A DNA stretch of 64,000 nucleotides from Klenkia soli (GTDB lineage Bacteria; Actinomycetota; Actinomycetes; Mycobacteriales; Geodermatophilaceae), in the NCBI RefSeq assembly GCF_900103975.1, contig NZ_FNIR01000001.1, forward strand, positions 1 to 64,000. Direction: 5' to 3'. Of this stretch, positions 24,370 through 32,862 are shown in pieces. The position numbers and the translations under genes were made by a program. Below the pieces are notes generated by a model. It was not told where the DNA came from. It did no database searches and saw only the letters and a list, made by a program, of their open reading frames with translations. Every line of letters begins with the position of its first letter. The stretch's first letter is position 1.

Positions 24370-25767
24370 GTGGGTGAGCTCGGCACCGACCCCTCGTTCG
24401 ACCCCTTCCCGGACACCGGCATGCTCAGCGCTGCCGCGGCGGCCTGGGCGGCGCTGGATGCCGAGGTCGCCGCGACCCGCGCGGCCGAGGAGCAGGCGGC
24501 ACCAGCCCGCGCCATCACCGACCGCGCAACGCGGACCGCCGAGCGCGACGCCACCCGGCAGCTGTCGATGACCCTCCCCGCCGACGTCGCCGCCGTGCTC
24601 GACGCCGCCCGGGGACTGGTCGACGCGCAGGTGCCCCTCGGCGGGCCGGCCGTCGTGGCACCGGCGCTGCTGGCCCGGGTGCGGGGGTTGGCGCAGCTGG
24701 CCAACGTCGTGGACACCGCCCTGGCCCACGCCGTGCGGGCGGCGGAGTGCGCGCAGGCCGCTGAGTTCGACGGTCACAAGACCATGCGCGCCTGGCTGCC
24801 CGGCCACCTCAACATCATCCCCGCGACCGCGGCCCGGGTCGTGCGCGCGGGGCGCACCCTGGAGCAGTTGCCCCGGTGGGACACCGCCGCCCGCGAGGGC
24901 CGGGTGACCCCCGACCAGACCGCGACGGTGGCCAAGGTCGCCACCCCCGCCCGGCTGGCCGCAGCTCTCGACCTCGGCGTCGACCTGCACGGCGAGGACG
25001 GCCGGCGATGGTCAAGCGGGCCCTGGACTGGATCGACCCCGACGGCCCCGAACCCGACCCCACCAAGCAGCGCGAACTCCACCTGACCCCCTCCCCGAAC
25101 GGAGGCGGCACCTTCCACGGCCGACTCGACGCCGTCGGCTACGAGAAGCTCACCACCGCCGTCACCGCCTACCAGCAAGCCGGACGCACCAAGGGCGACG
25201 ACCGCACCCACGCCCAGCAGATGGGCGACGCGTTGGTGCAGCTGTCCGACAACGCCCTCGCCGCCGCCACCACCCCGATGCTGCGCAAGAACTACGCCCA
25301 CATCGCCGCCACCATCAGCGCCGAGGATCTCCTCGACCACGAAACCGTCGCCGGCGCTGCCCGATTCGGTTCAGGGCAAACGGTGTCCAACACCGTCGTC
25401 CAGCAGATCGCCTGCGACTCGATCATCACCCGGGTCCTGTTCGGGCCCGACGGCATGCCGCTCAACATCGGCCGAGCCCAACGCCTCGTCCCCGCCCACA
25501 TCCGCCGCACCGCCGAAGCCCGAGACGGCGGCTGCCAGAAGGACCCGACTGCCCCCCACCACTCGCAAGCTCGCGGCGGGCCCCTGCAGCCGGGCCGGGA
25601 TCGCCGACCACGGCGACACCAGTGTCGAGAACACCGCCCTGCTCTGCGAAAGCCACCACACCCAGGTCCACCACGGCTACTCGATCCGCTGGGACCCCGA
25701 CGAACGACGATGGCGCACCCACCGCGAGCACGGCACCGAGATCATCACCGGGTATCCCCCACCCTGA
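24370..25767 (+). pseudogene. Broken DUF222/HNH endonuclease (13E12-like repeat protein)
   Basis: An intact gene would be one protein with an N-terminal DUF222 domain and a C-terminal HNH nuclease. Here the reading frame changes twice. Residues from the GTG at 24370 (after GGAGG, 24355-24359) to about 25005 are in one frame, ending with LAAALDLGVDL. The DUF222 continuation (VKRALDWIDPDGPEPDPT onward) is in a second frame to about 25560. The HNH tail (IADHGDTSVENTALLCESHH, to TGA 25765-25767) returns to the first frame. At the first join roughly 20 expected residues also appear to be missing. The HNH core itself is degraded (GCQKDPTAPHHSQARG lacks the usual Cys and HH). The promoter and SOS box remain intact. 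Confidence 0.8.
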
Positions 25768-25769
25768 GC

Positions 25770-26603
25770 TCAGCGGCGGAAGCGGACGGCCTGCCCCGGG
25801 GAGAGCTGCGCGCAACCGTCGACGTCGGCCTCGGCCACGTAGCCGATCACGGGGTAGCCGCCGGTGACGGGGTGGTCGGCCAGGAACAGCACCGGCTGCC
25901 CGGACGGCGGCACCTGCAGCGCGCCGCGTGCCATCCCCTCGCTGGCCAGCTCGCCGTCCCGGCAGCGCTCGAGCGACGGCCCCGCCAGACGCAGCCCGAC
26001 CCGGTTGCTCTCCCCCGTCACCTCCCACGCCGTCGTCCCCAGCGCGCGGTGCGCGTCGTCGGTGAACCAGTCCGCACGCGGGCCGGGGCGGACGGCGACC
26101 ACCAGCTCCCCGGCGACCGGCTCGGCCACCGGGGCCTGGTCGACCGGCGACCACGCCCCCGACGCCCTCCCCACCGGCAGCACGTCGCCCGCGGCCACCA
26201 CCGGCGGTCCCAGCCCCGACAGCAGGTCGGTCGAGCGCGACCCCAGCACCGGCGGCACCGCGATCCCGCCGCGCACCGCCAGGTAGCTGCGCAGCCCCCG
26301 CACCGGCGCACCGAGTCGCAGCTCCTGGCCCGGCCCGAGCCAGGTCGGGGCGGCGTAGGGCGCCCCGGGGCAGCGGGCCCCGGTCAACGCCACCCAGACA
26401 CCGGCGTCCGCGCGTACCGCCAGGCCGCCTGCCGTCACCTCGAGCACGGCGTCGTCGAGCCGGTTGCCGAGCAACCGGTTCGCCAACGCCGCGGCGGCCC
26501 GGTCGGCGGCACCGGACCGGCCGATGCCCTGGGCGGCCAGTCCCGGGCGGCCGAGGTCCTGCACCGTCGTGAGCGGCCCGGGGACCAGCACCGTCAGGCT
26601 CAC
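25770..26603 (-). CDS. pxpC: 5-oxoprolinase subunit C (biotin-dependent carboxyltransferase-like)
   Basis: A 277-residue PxpC subunit. With PxpA and PxpB it forms the ATP-dependent prokaryotic 5-oxoprolinase that opens pyroglutamate to glutamate. Hallmarks are the start GPLTTVQDLGRPG, then GIGRSGAAD, SYLAVRGGI and the late LFLADHPVTGGYPVI. The GTG at 26603 overlaps the pxpB stop as GTGA. It is last in a tightly packed minus-strand chain of genes and ends 2 bases from the broken HNH gene, with no obvious terminator. Confidence 0.9.
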   Translation of the reverse strand: MSLTVLVPGPLTTVQDLGRPGLAAQGIGRSGAADRAAAALANRLLGNRLDDAVLEVTAGGLAVRADAGVWVALTGARCPGAPYAAPTWLGPGQELRLGAPVRGLRSYLAVRGGIAVPPVLGSRSTDLLSGLGPPVVAAGDVLPVGRASGAWSPVDQAPVAEPVAGELVVAVRPGPRADWFTDDAHRALGTTAWEVTGESNRVGLRLAGPSLERCRDGELASEGMARGALQVPPSGQPVLFLADHPVTGGYPVIGYVAEADVDGCAQLSPGQAVRFRR

Positions 26604-27208
26604 GCGGTGTCCACGAAGCGGACCCGCACCCCCGGCCGCAGCAGCGCAGCCGGGTCGCGGTCGACGTCGAAGACCGGGAGCTCGGTCCGGCCGAGGAGCT
26701 GCCACCCGCCCGGGGACTCCCGCGGGTAGACGGCGCTGAACCCACCGGCCACGGCGACCGCGCCGGCCGGCACCCGGGTTCGCGGCGTCGACCGGCGTGG
26801 GACGTCCCAGGAACCGTCGGCCGCCGTCGCGTAGCCGAAGCCCGGGGCGAAGCCGCAGAAGGCCACCGTCCAGACGGTGCCGGTGTGCCGGGCGACCACC
26901 TCGGGCACCGAGCAGCCCAGCACGGCGGCGACGTCGGCGAGGTCCGCGCCGTCGTAGACCACCGGGACCTCCAGGTCGCCGGCGTCGGGGCGGGCGCCGG
27001 GGACCGGCCGGGCGGACCGCACCCACCGCGCGACGGAGTCGCTCGCCACCACGGCCGGGTCGAAGGCGACCAGCACCGTCCGCGCAGCGGGGACGACGTC
27101 CACCACCCCGGTCGGTGGAGGGTCCAGCGCCGCGTGCAGCGCCAGCACCTCGTCCAGGTCGGCCAGCTCGACCAGGAGCGCGGCGTCCCCGGCGGGGAGC
27201 AGGCGCAT
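26600..27208 (-). CDS. pxpB: 5-oxoprolinase subunit B (KipI-like)
   Basis: A 202-residue PxpB/KipI-family (allophanate hydrolase subunit 1-like) protein. Motifs include RLLPAGDAALLVEL at the start, VPVVYDGADL in the middle, then VAFCGFAPGFGY and PRTRVPAGAVAVAG, which define the fold. It partners PxpC and PxpA in pyroglutamate cleavage. The ATG at 27208 shares one base with the pxpA stop (TGATG), and the end overlaps pxpC, so stoichiometric synthesis is likely. Confidence 0.91.
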   Translation of the reverse strand: MRLLPAGDAALLVELADLDEVLALHAALDPPPTGVVDVVPAARTVLVAFDPAVVASDSVARWVRSARPVPGARPDAGDLEVPVVYDGADLADVAAVLGCSVPEVVARHTGTVWTVAFCGFAPGFGYATAADGSWDVPRRSTPRTRVPAGAVAVAGGFSAVYPRESPGGWQLLGRTELPVFDVDRDPAALLRPGVRVRFVDTA

Positions 27209-27957
27209 CAGGCGAACGGGGCCAGGACGACCCCGGCCCCGGTGAGGGCCTCCCGCACGCGGTGGGCGATCCCGACCGCCCCGGGGGTGTCGCCGTGCAC
27301 GCAGATCGAACCGGGGTGCAGCTGCAGCGACCCGCCCTCGACGTCGCGCACCGGCTGCCCGCCGGCCATCGCGACGCAGCGGGCGGCGATCTCCTGCGCG
27401 TCGTGCAGCACCGCGCCCGGGAGCCGGCGCGGCACCAGCGTGCCCTGCGGCGTGTAGGCCCGGTCGGCGAAGGACTCGGCGACGGTGGTCAGCCCCGCTT
27501 CGCCGGCGAGGCGGAGGAAGACCGACCCGGGCAGGCCCAGCACCGGCAGCGCGCGGTCGACGTCCACCACCGCGGCGACCACCGCCGCCGCCTGCTCCTC
27601 GTGGGACACGATCGCGTTGTACAGCGCCCCGTGCGGCTTGACGTAGCGCACCCGGTCACCGGCCACCCGGGCGAACGCCGAGAGGGCGCCGAGCTGGTAG
27701 ACGACGTCCTGGGTGAGCTCGTGCGGGTCGACGTCGATGAACCGCCGGCCGAACCCGGGCAGGTCGCGGTAGCCCACCTGCGCCCCGATGGCCACGCCGC
27801 GCTCCACGCACCGCTCGGTCACCCGCCGCATGGTCGTGGCGTCGCCTGCGTGGAAGCCGCACGCGACGTTGGCGCTGGTGACGATGCCCAGCAGGGCGTC
27901 GTCGTCGCCCAGCGACCAGGAGCCGAAGCCCTCGCCCAGGTCGGCGTTGAGGTCCAT
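27208..27957 (-). CDS. pxpA: 5-oxoprolinase subunit A (LamB/YcsF family)
   Basis: A 249-residue LamB/YcsF protein. The N-terminal [12 protein letters not shown], then [33 protein letters not shown] and ICVHGD near the end are the conserved acidic/His active-site motifs. It is the first subunit of the PxpABC complex and gives the cell a route to reclaim spontaneously formed pyroglutamate. The ATG shares one base with the stop of the upstream polymerase gene (TGATG). Confidence 0.92.
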   Translation of the reverse strand: MDLNADLGEGFGSWSLGDDDALLGIVTSANVACGFHAGDATTMRRVTERCVERGVAIGAQVGYRDLPGFGRRFIDVDPHELTQDVVYQLGALSAFARVAGDRVRYVKPHGALYNAIVSHEEQAAAVVAAVVDVDRALPVLGLPGSVFLRLAGEAGLTTVAESFADRAYTPQGTLVPRRLPGAVLHDAQEIAARCVAMAGGQPVRDVEGGSLQLHPGSICVHGDTPGAVGIAHRVREALTGAGVVLAPFA

Positions 27958-28913
27958 CAGTCCTCGGGCTCCGGGGGGACGGCGGCCCCGGCGGCCTCGT
28001 CGCGCGCGGCCCACTCCAGCAGCGGGGCGATGTCGAAGACCTCGCGGTCGATGTCCGCGTGCAGGTCGCCCAGCTCGGCGAACCGGGCCGGCACGGTGGC
28101 GATGGTGAAGTCGCGCGGGTGGGCGTCGTCCACCTCGTCCCACCGGACCGGGGTCGAGACCGTCGCCTCGGCGTTGCCGCGCACCGAGTAGGCGGCGGCG
28201 ATGGTGTGGTCGCGGGCGTTCTGGTTGTAGTCGACGAACACCGCGCGCGGGTCGCGGTCCTTGCGCCACCAGGTGGTGGTGACGTCGGCGGTGCGCCGCT
28301 CCACCTCGCGGGCGAAGGCCAGCGCACCCCGCCGGACGTCGCCGAACCCGTGCACCGGCGGGATCCGGACGTACACGTGCAGCCCGTTGCCGCCCGAGGT
28401 CTTCGGGAAGCCCACGGCCCCCAGCTCGTCCAGTACCTCGTGCACCACGTGGGCGACCCGACGGACGGCGGCGTAGTCGGCGTCGGGCATCGGGTCCAGG
28501 TCGATGCGCCACTCGTCGGGCAGCTCGGTGTCGGCCCGGCGGCTGTTCCAGGGGTGGAACTCCACGGTGGACATCTGCACGGCCCACGCCACGTGCGCCA
28601 GATGGGTCACGCACAGCTCGTCGGCGGTGCGGTTCCAGCGCGGGAAGTGCAACCGCACCGTCTCGATCCACGGCGGCGCCCCGGCCGGGACCCGCTTCTG
28701 GTGCACCTTGTCGCCCTCGACGCCCTTGGGGAAGCGGTGCAGCATGCAGGGCCGCTCCCGCAGTGCGTTCACGATGCCGGGGCCGACGGCGAGGTAGTAG
28801 TCGAGCAGGTCCTTCTTGGTCTCGCCGCGGGCCGGGAAGTAGACCCGGTCGGGGCTGGACAGCCGCACGTCCAGGCCGTCGACCTCGATCTCCAGCGCCT
28901 CCGCCTTGGCCAC
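27957..28913 (-). CDS. Stand-alone LigD-like polymerase domain (PolDom, NHEJ type)
   Basis: A 318-residue archaeo-eukaryotic primase-type polymerase of the LigD PolDom family. These enzymes fill gaps and prefer ribonucleotides at DNA ends during Ku-dependent joining. The catalytic Asp pair is in [13 protein letters not shown], with the family stretches [45 protein letters not shown] and [15 protein letters not shown]. There is no ligase or phosphoesterase domain, as in mycobacterial PolD1/PolD2. The start is a GTG at 28913, one base after the upstream SDR stop and lacking a ribosome site, so it probably depends on coupling. Ku and ligase are not in the window. Confidence 0.9.
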   Translation of the reverse strand: MAKAEALEIEVDGLDVRLSSPDRVYFPARGETKKDLLDYYLAVGPGIVNALRERPCMLHRFPKGVEGDKVHQKRVPAGAPPWIETVRLHFPRWNRTADELCVTHLAHVAWAVQMSTVEFHPWNSRRADTELPDEWRIDLDPMPDADYAAVRRVAHVVHEVLDELGAVGFPKTSGGNGLHVYVRIPPVHGFGDVRRGALAFAREVERRTADVTTTWWRKDRDPRAVFVDYNQNARDHTIAAAYSVRGNAEATVSTPVRWDEVDDAHPRDFTIATVPARFAELGDLHADIDREVFDIAPLLEWAARDEAAGAAVPPEPED

Positions 28914-28914
28914 G

Positions 28915-29766
28915 TCAGGAGGGTAGGCCGACGAGGTCGGCCGAGAGGTCCCACAGCGCGCGGGCTCGGCGGTCGTCGGTGGCCCAGGGCATGGCGGTGG
29001 CGGTGCCGCGGTCGGCGTGGAAGCCGCCGTTGCGCCAGCCGTAGTCCGCCGTCGCCAGCCAGACCAGGGTGTCGGCGCCCTGCGCCGGGGTGCGGAAGCT
29101 GCGGGACAACCCCAGTTTCCAGGCCAGCCCGGACAGCCCGCCCGACCGGGCGCCGAAGGAGGTCGCCACCGCACCGGGGGTGTAGCAGGTGGCGGTGACG
29201 TCGGGCGCCCAGCGGAGGGCCAGCTCACGGGTGGTCAGCGCATTCATCGTCTTGGCGCGGGAGTAGGCGAGCATCCCCGAGTAGGGACGCGGTGGGTCGG
29301 CCGTCACCGTCCGGGGCAGCGGGCCGAGCCGGTGCATGAACGACGACGTCGCCACCACCCGGCCGCGGGCGGCCCGCAGCGGCGCCTCGAGCAGCCGGGT
29401 CAGCAGGTAGGGCGCGAGGTGGTCCACCTGGAACGTGGTCTCGAACCCGTCGACGGTGGCCACCCGCCGGGGGAACGACCCGCCGGCGTTGTTGGCCAGC
29501 ACGTCGATCCGCGGGTGCCGGGCCAGCAGGTCGGCGGCCAGGGCACGGACGTCGTCCAGGCGCGCGAAGTCGACGGTGTGCCGCTCGACGGCGCGGTGGT
29601 CGTCGGGGTGGCCCTGGGTCTGCAGCTCGTCGGCGACGGCCGCGGTCTTGCCCGGTGACCGGCCGACGACCACGACACGCCACCCGTCGCGGTGCAGCCG
29701 GCGGGCCGCCGCCGCGCCGATGCCGTCGGAGGCACCGGTGACGACGGCGACCCGGTCGGCGGTCAG
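28915..29766 (-). CDS. Short-chain dehydrogenase/reductase (retinol dehydrogenase-like), apparent CTG start
   Basis: A 283-residue classical-type SDR. The nucleotide motif VVTGASDGIG begins near residue 8, NNAGGS follows, and the catalytic pair is in AYSRAKTMN (YxxxK). No ATG, GTG or TTG lies in frame close before the first beta strand. The codon CTG (29766-29764) overlaps the upstream stop as CTGA, the same geometry as the other overlaps in this chain, so I place the start there. A sequencing error or a mis-set start would be the alternative. Substrate unknown; neighbours give no firm hint. Confidence 0.75.
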   Translation of the reverse strand: MTADRVAVVTGASDGIGAAAARRLHRDGWRVVVVGRSPGKTAAVADELQTQGHPDDHRAVERHTVDFARLDDVRALAADLLARHPRIDVLANNAGGSFPRRVATVDGFETTFQVDHLAPYLLTRLLEAPLRAARGRVVATSSFMHRLGPLPRTVTADPPRPYSGMLAYSRAKTMNALTTRELALRWAPDVTATCYTPGAVATSFGARSGGLSGLAWKLGLSRSFRTPAQGADTLVWLATADYGWRNGGFHADRGTATAMPWATDDRRARALWDLSADLVGLPS

Positions 29767-30209
29767 GCCTTCCGCTCCACGAGCACGACCGGGATCTCGC
29801 GGTCGGTCCTGCGCTGGTAGTCGGCGTAGTCGGGGAACGCGGCGACCGCGCGCTCCCACCACACCGCCTTCTCCTCGCCGGTGATCTCGCGGGCGACGCC
29901 GTCCCAGGGCTCGGGACCGTCCTGCACCGTCACCTCGTCGGGGTGCGCGGTCACGTTGAAGTACCAGGTGGGGTGCTTCGGCGCCCCGCCCTGGCTGGCG
30001 ACCATCGCGTAGACGCCGTCGTGCTCGACCTTCATGAGCGGGTTCTTGCGCACCTTGCCGCTCTTCGCGCCGCGCGTGGTGAACACGACGACGGGCTCGG
30101 GGCGGTTCGGGAGGGTGTTGGCCTCGCGGCCGCCGCTGCGCTCGTAGGCCTCGACCTGGTCGCGGACCCACTTCTCGGGGCTGGGCTCGTACTCGCCTTC
30201 CAGTGGCAT
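29763..30209 (-). CDS. F420H2-dependent nitroreductase-like protein (DUF385/Ddn family)
   Basis: A 148-residue split-beta-barrel protein of the actinobacterial Ddn/deazaflavin nitroreductase family. Family-typical stretches are EAYERSGGREANTL near the N-terminus, VVVFTTRGAKSGKVRKNPLM (phosphate-binding for F420) and GGAPKHPTWYFNV. It would reduce a quinone, nitroaromatic or other acceptor with F420H2. It heads, or follows the DUF4287 gene in, the tightly coupled minus-strand chain; the next gene starts inside its stop codon. Confidence 0.88.
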   Translation of the reverse strand: MPLEGEYEPSPEKWVRDQVEAYERSGGREANTLPNRPEPVVVFTTRGAKSGKVRKNPLMKVEHDGVYAMVASQGGAPKHPTWYFNVTAHPDEVTVQDGPEPWDGVAREITGEEKAVWWERAVAAFPDYADYQRRTDREIPVVLVERKA

Positions 30210-30243
30210 GCACCGACCCTAGGACCTGCCGGTGACGAGCGCC

Positions 30244-30459
30244 TCAGCTCTGGGCGAGCGTGTGCGCGACCAGGGCGTTGGCGTGGCCGTGGCCCATGCC
30301 GTGCTCGGCCTTGAGCCAGCCGACGAGCTCCATGTGCCTCGCCCCGGGGTGCTCGACCCGACGGGCGCGCACCAGTTCCTGCCACTCCGCGATCGGCCTG
30401 CCGTACTTCTCCTCGATCGACGGGAAGTAGCTCGCCGGCCCCTGCACCTTCTCGGTCAT
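30244..30459 (-). CDS. DUF4287 domain protein
   Basis: A 71-residue protein made up almost only of the DUF4287 domain (SYFPSIEEKYGRPIAEWQ, then VGWLKAEHGMGHGHANALVAH). These small proteins are common in actinobacteria and have no established function; the HGMGHGHANALV helix is the conserved core. The ATG at 30459 has AGGA 8 bases upstream. It precedes the nitroreductase gene by 34 bases, so it may be the first gene of the chain. Confidence 0.85.
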   Translation of the reverse strand: MTEKVQGPASYFPSIEEKYGRPIAEWQELVRARRVEHPGARHMELVGWLKAEHGMGHGHANALVAHTLAQS

Positions 30460-30569
30460 GGGGACATCCTGGCCGACGGGAACGGTTCCGGACGCGCGTT
30501 CGTGGCACGGGTGGCACCCGCGCCGCCCGAGCGGCAGGGTGTCACCGACGACGACCAGAGGAGTACGAC

Positions 30570-30992
30570 GTGGTGGACTTCGGCAGTCTCGCGAAGAAGG
30601 CGCAGGACGCGCTGGCCCAGGGCTCGGACAAGATCGAGGCGGCCCTGAAGGACAACGCCGGCAAGATCGAGGGCGCCGTCGACAAGGCGGGGCAGTTCGC
30701 CAAGGAGAAGATGCCCGACCGCGCCGCGCAGATCGACAACGCGACGGCGAAGGCCAAGGCCGCCGTCCCGCGGCACGAGGACGGCACCGGTGCGGCACCC
30801 GCGGCCCCGGCGGGCGGCGCGACGCCCACCCCGACCCCGGTGACGCCGCCGGCCCCCGTGGCCGAGCCCGGCGCCGTCGGTGCCCCCGGCGTGACGCCGG
30901 CCACCCACACCGCGCCCGATGCCGGCGCGCCGTCCTGGACCCCGCCGTCGCCGACCCCCGAGGTCGACCGCGCCGCACGCGAGCAGGGCTGA
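30570..30992 (+). CDS. MT0933-like antitoxin-family protein
   Basis: A 140-residue protein. The first 60 residues form a lysine- and alanine-rich helix (DFGSLAKKAQDALAQGSDK, then KIEGAVDKAGQFAKEK) matching the MT0933/Rv0909-type antitoxin family; the remainder is a Pro/Ala/Thr-rich disordered tail. The GTG at 30570 follows AGAGGA (30557-30562). No toxin reading frame accompanies it. The next gene, 8 bases downstream, is a HerA-like ATPase. The family name rests on a mycobacterial pair and may not describe the role here. Confidence 0.72.
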   Translation: MVDFGSLAKKAQDALAQGSDKIEAALKDNAGKIEGAVDKAGQFAKEKMPDRAAQIDNATAKAKAAVPRHEDGTGAAPAAPAGGATPTPTPVTPPAPVAEPGAVGAPGVTPATHTAPDAGAPSWTPPSPTPEVDRAAREQG

Positions 30993-31000
30993 CGGCACCG

Positions 31001-32596
31001 GTGAGCGCACCCGTCGACGACAGCTCGGCCGACGTCGCCGCCGGCATCGCGGCGGGCTACGCGTTCACCGGACCCGCCCTCGACCTGGGCTCCGTGGTGC
31101 ACGGCGGCCAGCCGCACCCCGGCGCCCAGGTCCGGGTTCCCCTGTCGATGATGACCCGCCACGGCCTCATCGCCGGCGCCACCGGCACGGGCAAGACGAA
31201 GACGCTGCAGCTGCTGGCCGAGCAGCTCTCGGCGCAGGGCGTCCCGGTCGTGCTCGCCGACGTCAAGGGCGACCTCACCGGGCTGTCCCGCCCCGGTGAG
31301 ACCGGCGACCGGGTCACCCGGCGGGCCACCGACACCGCCGACACGTGGACGGCGACCGGCTACCCCGTCGAGTACCTGGCGCTGGGTGGCCTCGGCACCG
31401 GCGTCCCGGTGCGGTCGACGATGACCTCGTTCGGACCGGTGCTGCTGAGCCGGGTCATGGGGCTGAACAAGACCCAGGAGAGCTCGCTGGGCCTGGTGTT
31501 CCACTACGCCGACACCGCCGGGCTTCCGCTGCTGGACCTCAAGGACCTGCGCGCGGTCATCTCCTGGCTGGTCAGCGACGAGGGCAAGGCCGACCTGCAG
31601 GGCCTGGGCGGGCTCAGCAAGGCCACCGCCGGGGTGATCCTGCGCGAGCTGGTCGCCCTCGACGACCTCGGCGGCGACGTCTTCTTCGGCGAGCCCGAGT
31701 GGGACACCGCCGACCTGATGCGCACCACCCCCGACGGCCGGGGCGTGATCAGCTCGGTGGAGCTGTCCGCGGTGCAGGACCGTCCGGCGCTGTTCTCCAC
31801 CTTCCTGATGTGGCTGCTCGCCGACCTGTTCGAGGACCTCCCCGAGGTCGGCGAGGTGGACAAGCCCAAGCTGGTCTTCTTCCTCGACGAGGCGCACCTG
31901 CTGTTCACCGGGGCCAGCGCCGCGTTCCTCGAGTCGGTCACCCAGACCGTGCGGCTGATCCGGTCCAAGGGCGTCGGCGTCTTCTTCGTCACCCAGAACC
32001 CGACCGACGTGCCGCCGGCGGTGCTGGGCCAGCTGGGCAACCGGGTGCAGCACGCGCTGCGGGCCTTCACGCCCGACGACGCGACCGCGCTGAAGAAGAC
32101 GGTCAAGACCTATCCCCGGTCCGACGCCTACGACATCGCCGAGACCCTCACCGCGCTGGGCACCGGCGAGGCGATCGTCACGGTGCTCTCCGAGCGGGGG
32201 GCACCCACCCCCGTCGCCTGGACGATGCTGCGGGCACCGCGGTCGTTCATGGGGGCCGTCGAACCGGCCCAGCTGCAGGCCGCCGTCGCCGCCTCGCCGC
32301 TGCTCCCCCGCTACGGCACGGCCGTCGACCGGGAGTCGGCCTACGAGCGCCTGGCCACCCGGCTGGCGCCCCCGCCCACCGCCCCGGCGCCCCGGGTCGA
32401 GCCGGCCCCGCGCGTCGAGCCGGCCCCGCGCGTCGACCCGGCACCGCCCCGGGAGCGCCGGCAGCCGGAACCCGGGACCAGCGTCGTCGCCGACGTCCTC
32501 GGGTCCTCGGCGTTCCGGGCGTTCACCCGCTCGGCCGCGTCGGCCCTCGGGCGGGAGATCACCCGCGGCCTCTTCGGGACCCGCCGCCGGCGGTGA
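31001..32596 (+). CDS. HerA-like ATPase (DUF853/YjgR family)
   Basis: A 531-residue soluble P-loop ATPase of the FtsK/HerA type. Walker A is GATGTGKTKT (about residues 60-69), Walker B is KLVFFLDEAHLLF, and the sensor-like FVTQNPTDVP and RVQHALRAF (arginine-finger region) follow. The role of YjgR/DUF853 proteins is unknown; relatives translocate DNA. The C-terminus has three 18-base repeats coding for APRVEP units (32387-32440) and a terminal basic helix with RSAASALGREITRGLFG. The GTG at 31001 is 8 bases after the antitoxin-family gene, suggesting co-transcription. Confidence 0.87.
   Translation: MSAPVDDSSADVAAGIAAGYAFTGPALDLGSVVHGGQPHPGAQVRVPLSMMTRHGLIAGATGTGKTKTLQLLAEQLSAQGVPVVLADVKGDLTGLSRPGETGDRVTRRATDTADTWTATGYPVEYLALGGLGTGVPVRSTMTSFGPVLLSRVMGLNKTQESSLGLVFHYADTAGLPLLDLKDLRAVISWLVSDEGKADLQGLGGLSKATAGVILRELVALDDLGGDVFFGEPEWDTADLMRTTPDGRGVISSVELSAVQDRPALFSTFLMWLLADLFEDLPEVGEVDKPKLVFFLDEAHLLFTGASAAFLESVTQTVRLIRSKGVGVFFVTQNPTDVPPAVLGQLGNRVQHALRAFTPDDATALKKTVKTYPRSDAYDIAETLTALGTGEAIVTVLSERGAPTPVAWTMLRAPRSFMGAVEPAQLQAAVAASPLLPRYGTAVDRESAYERLATRLAPPPTAPAPRVEPAPRVEPAPRVDPAPPRERRQPEPGTSVVADVLGSSAFRAFTRSAASALGREITRGLFGTRRRR
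32387..32440 (+). repeat. Three tandem 18-bp repeats in the HerA-like gene
   Basis: Units at 32387, 32405 and 32423 (consensus GCCCCGCGCGTCGAGCCG) encode APRVEP-like hexapeptides in a Pro-rich linker before the C-terminal helix. Copy number may vary between strains. Confidence 0.75.
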
Positions 32597-32606
32597 GCCG
32601 CCCTGC

Positions 32607-32747
32607 TCAGCCGTTGGGCGGGCGGATCAGGCTCACCACGACCAGCCCGACGAACACCACGACGAACACCCAGGCCGGCACCCCGAGCATCCACGAGGTC
32701 AGCAGCGCGGCGAGCAGGCAGATGCCGCCGACCACGCCGATGGTCAT
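32607..32747 (-). CDS. Small two-helix membrane protein, hypothetical
   Basis: A 46-residue protein, almost entirely hydrophobic, with two predicted helices (about residues 3-21 and 25-41) split by GVP and a short polar tail (RPPNG). The ATG at 32747 lies downstream of a GGAGGAG stretch. It is convergent with the HerA-like gene, 10 bases apart, and divergent from the SIMPL gene. Function unknown. Confidence 0.6.
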   Translation of the reverse strand: MTIGVVGGICLLAALLTSWMLGVPAWVFVVVFVGLVVVSLIRPPNG

Positions 32748-32862
32748 GAACCTGCTCTCGGCTCCTCCGTGACCGGCCACCCCCCGAGCTTCACAGCGCC
32801 GGGTCACAGGAGCATCACGGGCCGGGAAGCGTTCCCCACCTGTGATCTGCCAGGGTGTGCCG

